9,047 nucleotides of DNA from JAUXIQ01 sp030620925 [NCBI: Nitrospinota bacterium] (GTDB lineage Bacteria > JAUXIQ01), in the NCBI GenBank assembly GCA_030620925.1, contig JAUXIQ010000055.1:1-9047 (forward strand). The letters are read 5' to 3'. The translations under genes were made by a program, and so were the position numbers. Positions 6,402 through 9,047 of this stretch are shown here, piece after piece. The notes under the pieces were generated by a model. That model was not told where the DNA came from. It was given only the letters and a program-made list of their open reading frames with translations, and made no database searches. Every line of letters begins with the position of its first letter. The first letter of the stretch is position 1.

Positions 6402-6520
6402 GGTTCAAACCTCCTCATCCAGGGCTTGGCTTTTACTCTAAGGGCGCTATTATTACATAACCTTATGGAAATACAAAATTTAATCGGCTTTCGCTCGCGG
6501 GACGCCCGAAATATCCTGCA
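6402..6520 (-). promoter_or_regulatory. Intergenic leader of the acyl-CoA dehydrogenase with possible internal promoter
   Basis: This is the longest gap among the first six minus-strand genes. On the minus strand an extended -10 candidate TGTAATAAT (6457-6449) lies 16 nt after a poor -35 candidate TTGTAT (6476-6471). Just after the Fe-S gene stop, TTTCG and CGAAA (6511-6507 with 6493-6489) can form an imperfect GC-containing hairpin without a clean T-tract. Together they could allow separate control of the acyl-CoA dehydrogenase onward, but neither signal is strong. Confidence 0.3.
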
Positions 6521-7600
6521 TCATGTGTATAGACCCTGCTCTCGCTCCCTGGCCCGTGCGCCCCACATGTCGTCGAAGGTCTCCGGTATCTCTATCCCCT
6601 CCAATGGTTTCAGCTGGAGGCAATCGACCGGGCAGTGCCTCACGCAGAGGCCGCATCCGATGCAGCGCTCTTCATCTATGGAGGCTACGTTATCCACCAT
6701 GCTGACGGCTTTGACCTGGCACACCTCGACGCATACCTCGCAACCCGTGCAGTCGGCGGCGTCGATTTCGGCCGCAAACCCCGATGAGGCCATGACCCGT
6801 GGTCGCTGAAGCTGGGAGAACCGGCGCATCAAGTGGCAGCAGCATTCACAGCAGTTGCAGATGAAGGTGATGGCTTCCTTCACGTTGTTGGTGGTATGCA
6901 CCAGGCCGTCTTCCTCCGTCTGGTCCAGGACCTTCAGCGCCTCCTCTTTGCTAACCTCGCGTCCCGCACCGCTGCCAACGAAGAATTTGCCCAGCGAGCC
7001 GAAGGCGATGCAGTTGTCCGTGGGCTTATCGCACTTTTTCAGGGCTATCCTGCATGCGCAGGGCAGGAGGGCGATGAAATTCGCCTCTTTTATGATTTCC
7101 GAGACCTTCTGGTAGGGGAGCACTTGAACGTTGGTTGGGATGGTCTGCTCCACCGGCAGAACCTTGAGAAAGGATGTTCTGGGGGCGTGCATATCGTTCC
7201 CCAATGACTTGTCGTAATATCGCTCCCAAAGTTCGCCTAATTTCTGCAGCTCCGGATGCTCCCTGGCCCTGTCGCCCATCTTGTGGAAAGGCATCTGTAT
7301 GTTCACGCCGAAAAACACTATATGAGACCACTTTCTGCCCTTCCTGGTATCGACGAAAAAGACCAGCCCCTTCTCCCGCATGGCGTCCAGCATCTGCTCC
7401 ACAGCCTCCGGCTCCATGCCCGCCCGCTCGGCGATGATTTCCACGCTCTCAGGCACGTAAGTGAGATTGCAGGCCAGGCGAGCCTCCTCCACGGTGTAGC
7501 GCATCTTAAGAATCTCGAAGAGTTCTTCCTCCCTGGGAGCGCCCAGGTCAAACTTGTCAAGTTCCTCAGCCAGCCGCTCGTAAATTTCTTCCTCTTTCAT
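6521..7600 (-). CDS. Winged-helix-like multi-cluster 4Fe-4S protein
   Basis: The 359-aa product is a cytoplasmic iron-sulfur protein, probably for electron transfer. Residues about 35-83 look like a winged-helix (LTYVPESVEIIAERAGMEPE, MLDAMREKGLVFF). Then come a cysteine set CACR-x6-C-x6-C (C181, C183, C190, C197), a very dense patch CNCCECCC (248-255), and a C-terminal bacterial ferredoxin domain with two 4Fe-4S motifs: C284/C287/C290/C294 and C313/C316/C319/C323. There is no signal peptide or membrane span. The ATG at 7600 is chosen because GGAGGAGGG lies just upstream; a longer frame reaching 7684 would overlap the SDR gene. It lies 40 bp after the HSD17B4-type SDR and before the acyl-CoA dehydrogenase, which suggests it accepts electrons from an acyl-CoA oxidation, but no partner is proven. 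I recognise the ferredoxin domain; the N-terminal family has no name I can give. Confidence 0.9.
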   Translation of the reverse strand: MKEEEIYERLAEELDKFDLGAPREEELFEILKMRYTVEEARLACNLTYVPESVEIIAERAGMEPEAVEQMLDAMREKGLVFFVDTRKGRKWSHIVFFGVNIQMPFHKMGDRAREHPELQKLGELWERYYDKSLGNDMHAPRTSFLKVLPVEQTIPTNVQVLPYQKVSEIIKEANFIALLPCACRIALKKCDKPTDNCIAFGSLGKFFVGSGAGREVSKEEALKVLDQTEEDGLVHTTNNVKEAITFICNCCECCCHLMRRFSQLQRPRVMASSGFAAEIDAADCTGCEVCVEVCQVKAVSMVDNVASIDEERCIGCGLCVRHCPVDCLQLKPLEGIEIPETFDDMWGARAREREQGLYT

Positions 7601-7604
7601 GAAA

Positions 7605-7613
7605 CCCTCCTCC
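7605..7613 (-). promoter_or_regulatory. Shine-Dalgarno deciding the Fe-S protein start
   Basis: GGAGGAGGG on the minus strand precedes ATG 7600, with the GGAGG core 8 nt from the start codon. It argues against the in-frame extension to 7684, which would add 28 residues and overlap the end of the SDR gene by 44 nt. Confidence 0.7.
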
Positions 7614-7640
7614 CCGACCGCGCGCAATATTGCGGCCAGA

Positions 7641-8546
7641 CTAAAAATATATGGTTTCGGGCATGAGGTTTTTGCCCGCTCCAAGATTGGTCTTAAAAAG
7701 CTCGTCTATACTCTCCCCGCTCAGGGGAGCGTCATAATAGAAGTAGCGGTCGGGGCCCGGTTGAGCCCAGAGGGAGATTTTGCCTCCCCCTATTCCTATC
7801 ACCTGCCCGGATACTTCCGACGCCCGGTCGCCGGCCAGAAATAGGACCACAGGCGCTATTTCCGAGGGGTCGCTGTATCCGGTGATGACGTTCTTGACCA
7901 GCTTTTTCCCCGCTTTCTTCCTGTCCGCAACCACGTCTTCTGCGAACTGGGCCATGCGGGTGGCGGCCAGTGGTGCGATGGCGTTGCAGGTAACGTTGTA
8001 GCGGACCATGTCTCTGGCCACCGCGTAGGTGAACCCCACGATGCCCGCTTTCGCCGCGCAGTAGTTGGCGCCTCCTATCTCCCCGCGGGCGGCATCGGAG
8101 GCGACGTTGATTATCCGCCCGCTCTTCTGCTGCCGCATGTGGAGGACTGCGAACTTGGTGCAGGCGAAGTGCCCCTTGAGGTGTACGCCGATAACCGTAT
8201 CCCAATCATCCTCGCTCATGTTGAAGATCATGCGGCCCCTGAAATTTCCGGCGTTGTTCACCAGTATGTCTATCTTCCCGTAATTGTCCAGGGCCGCTCC
8301 GATTATTCTTTCCGCACCCTCCATGGCGGCTACCGAATCGTAGCTGGCCACCGCCTCTCCTCCCGCACTCTTTATCTCTTCCACCACTTCATCCGCCGGC
8401 TCCCGGGATGCGCCCTCTCCTGAAACTATGCCCCCCAGATCGTTCACCACAACCCTGGCGCCCGCCCCGGCCAGCAGCAAAGCGACTGCCCTTCCGATCC
8501 CCCTGCCGGCGCCGGTCACCACGGCGACCTTACCTTTAAGATTCAT
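7641..8546 (-). CDS. HSD17B4/MFE-2-type SDR, (3R)-hydroxyacyl-CoA dehydrogenase-like
   Basis: The 301-aa SDR closely follows the dehydrogenase domain of peroxisomal multifunctional enzyme 2 (HSD17B4), which oxidises (3R)-hydroxyacyl-CoA with NAD+. Shared landmarks are TGAGRGIG (11-18), VVVNDLGG with D36 for NAD, the extended loop leading to ADEVVEEIKSAGGEAVASYDSV (51-72), NNAG (97-100), MSEDDWDTVIGVHLKGHF (110-127), the catalytic S150, Y162 and K166 (YCAAK), and NAIAPLAATRM. After the usual SDR end there is a tail of about 48 residues (254-301, KISLWAQPGPDRYFYY onward), where HSD17B4 also has extra sequence. The SD is modest (AAGGGG about 9 nt upstream of ATG 8546). It is the first gene of the minus-strand train and is preceded by a good promoter. 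Pairing with a MaoC-fold protein resembles the R-specific arm of beta-oxidation. Confidence 0.92.
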   Translation of the reverse strand: MNLKGKVAVVTGAGRGIGRAVALLLAGAGARVVVNDLGGIVSGEGASREPADEVVEEIKSAGGEAVASYDSVAAMEGAERIIGAALDNYGKIDILVNNAGNFRGRMIFNMSEDDWDTVIGVHLKGHFACTKFAVLHMRQQKSGRIINVASDAARGEIGGANYCAAKAGIVGFTYAVARDMVRYNVTCNAIAPLAATRMAQFAEDVVADRKKAGKKLVKNVITGYSDPSEIAPVVLFLAGDRASEVSGQVIGIGGGKISLWAQPGPDRYFYYDAPLSGESIDELFKTNLGAGKNLMPETIYF

Positions 8547-8801
8547 CCCGAATACCCCTTCCCATGCTGTTTTTCACAGCGGTTTTTCGCTCCTATCCAG
8601 ACCACATCTTTATTTAAAACACTATTCACGGCAGGCATGATATAATAAAGTGGTAGGTATATCAACACCAGAGATATTCAGAACCCGGCTATATTTTTGT
8701 CGACATTTGAGTAATAAAATAATCAAAAGATTTTTTTAAAAAGGGCGTTAAACCATGGCGGAAATATATAAACAATCCCATTAAAGGAAGAGACACTGAT
8801 A
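8547..8801. promoter_or_regulatory. Divergent intergenic region
   Basis: 255 bp separate the divergent SDR and response-regulator genes. The half nearer the response regulator is AT-rich, with A- and T-tracts at 8716-8745. The minus-strand promoter is described separately. For the plus strand I see only partial matches (TCGACA at 8700-8705, TAAAAT at 8715-8720, wrongly spaced), so no promoter is called. A short GCTGT/ACAGC hairpin (8566-8580) lies in the SDR leader. No further gene is visible. Confidence 0.6.
8637..8665 (-). promoter_or_regulatory. Sigma70-type promoter of the minus-strand operon
   Basis: On the minus strand TTGATA (8665-8660, 5 of 6 to TTGACA) and TATCAT (8642-8637, 5 of 6 to TATAAT) are separated by exactly 17 nt. 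Transcription would start near 8630, giving a leader of about 85 nt before the SDR start at 8546. Placement directly upstream of the first gene supports it. Confidence 0.65.
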
Positions 8802-9047
8802 ATGGAAGAGGTGGTAGCTGTAAAAGTTCTGGTGATGGACGATGAAGAAGATATCAGAGAGCTCCTGATCGAAGCGTTGACCCGCTACGGGTATGAGGTG
8901 GAGACGGCCAGGGACGGCGCACAGGCCGTCGAAATGTATAATAACGCCAGGGAGCAAGGCCAACCTTACAATGTAGTGCTGATGGATTTAATCGTGCTTG
9001 ACGGCATGGGCGGCTATGAGGCGTTACAGAAACTAAAGGAAATGGAC
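8802..9047 (+). CDS. Response regulator receiver domain protein (3' partial)
   Basis: The first 82 residues of a CheY-like receiver protein are visible; the gene runs off the window. Acidic-pocket residues D13 and D14 follow the first beta strand (VKVLVMDDEEDIRELL), and D62 in VVLMDLIVLDGMGG is the phosphoacceptor expected from the family. The DGMGGYEAL segment and the long linker between alpha-2 and beta-3 (MYNNAREQGQPYN) recall receiver domains paired with PAS-type hybrid histidine kinases. The residue after the usual MDLTxP motif is L66 instead of proline. The start ATG 8802 follows AAAGGAAGAG, about 9 nt upstream. Whether an output domain follows cannot be seen. It is divergent from the acyl-CoA operon, so it could regulate it, but this is only positional. 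Confidence 0.93.
   Translation, partial: MEEVVAVKVLVMDDEEDIRELLIEALTRYGYEVETARDGAQAVEMYNNAREQGQPYNVVLMDLIVLDGMGGYEALQKLKEMD

Noticed and set aside
8698-8720. Plus-strand promoter for the response regulator
   Set aside because: Partial -35 and -10 matches exist, but their spacing is about 9-11 nt, too short for sigma70.
1-9047. CRISPR array, tRNA, rRNA, insertion sequence or prophage
   Set aside because: I saw no regularly spaced direct repeats, no cloverleaf or rRNA-like segment, and no transposase or integrase motif on either strand.

Overview
The window looks like chromosome of a moderately GC-rich bacterium. Most of it is one long minus-strand gene train for acyl-CoA chemistry. The gene content (acyl-CoA synthetase, acyl-CoA dehydrogenase, MaoC-fold protein, three SDRs, a cysteine-rich multi-cluster Fe-S protein) and tight SD-led spacing suggest a fatty- or carboxylic-acid-degrading, probably anaerobic lineage. 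Dehalococcoidia-like Chloroflexota or a syntrophic Desulfobacterota are plausible, but this is inference and no phylogenetic marker settles it.

Layout from left to right. Bases 1-395 (+) hold the C-terminal part of an SDR that begins outside the window. It converges on the minus-strand genes across a perfect 13-bp hairpin that can terminate transcription from both sides (427-466). Minus-strand genes then fill 508-8546. In transcription order from the right they are: an HSD17B4-type SDR (8546-7641), a winged-helix/Fe-S multi-cluster protein (7600-6521), an acyl-CoA dehydrogenase (6401-5259), a MaoC-fold protein (5245-4799), a FabG-type SDR (4761-4009), an AMP-forming acyl-CoA synthetase (3996-2428), a 30-residue bS22/COX24-type ribosomal protein (2331-2239), an unrecognised helical 168-aa protein (2141-1635), and a GalT-like HIT-superfamily nucleotidyltransferase (1533-508). 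On the right a 255-bp divergent intergenic region carries a good sigma70-type promoter for the minus-strand train. A CheY-like response regulator (8802 to the window end, +) reads away from it.

The first six minus-strand genes fit one catabolic module: acid activation to acyl-CoA, alpha,beta-dehydrogenation, a hydratase-fold step and 3-hydroxyacyl oxidation by SDRs, with the Fe-S protein as possible electron acceptor. No thiolase, crotonase or ETF is present in the window. The MaoC-fold protein lacks both residues of the usual hydratase dyad, so the pathway may not be ordinary beta-oxidation. The last three minus-strand genes (small ribosomal protein, unknown, GalT-like) look like an unrelated unit following in the same direction.
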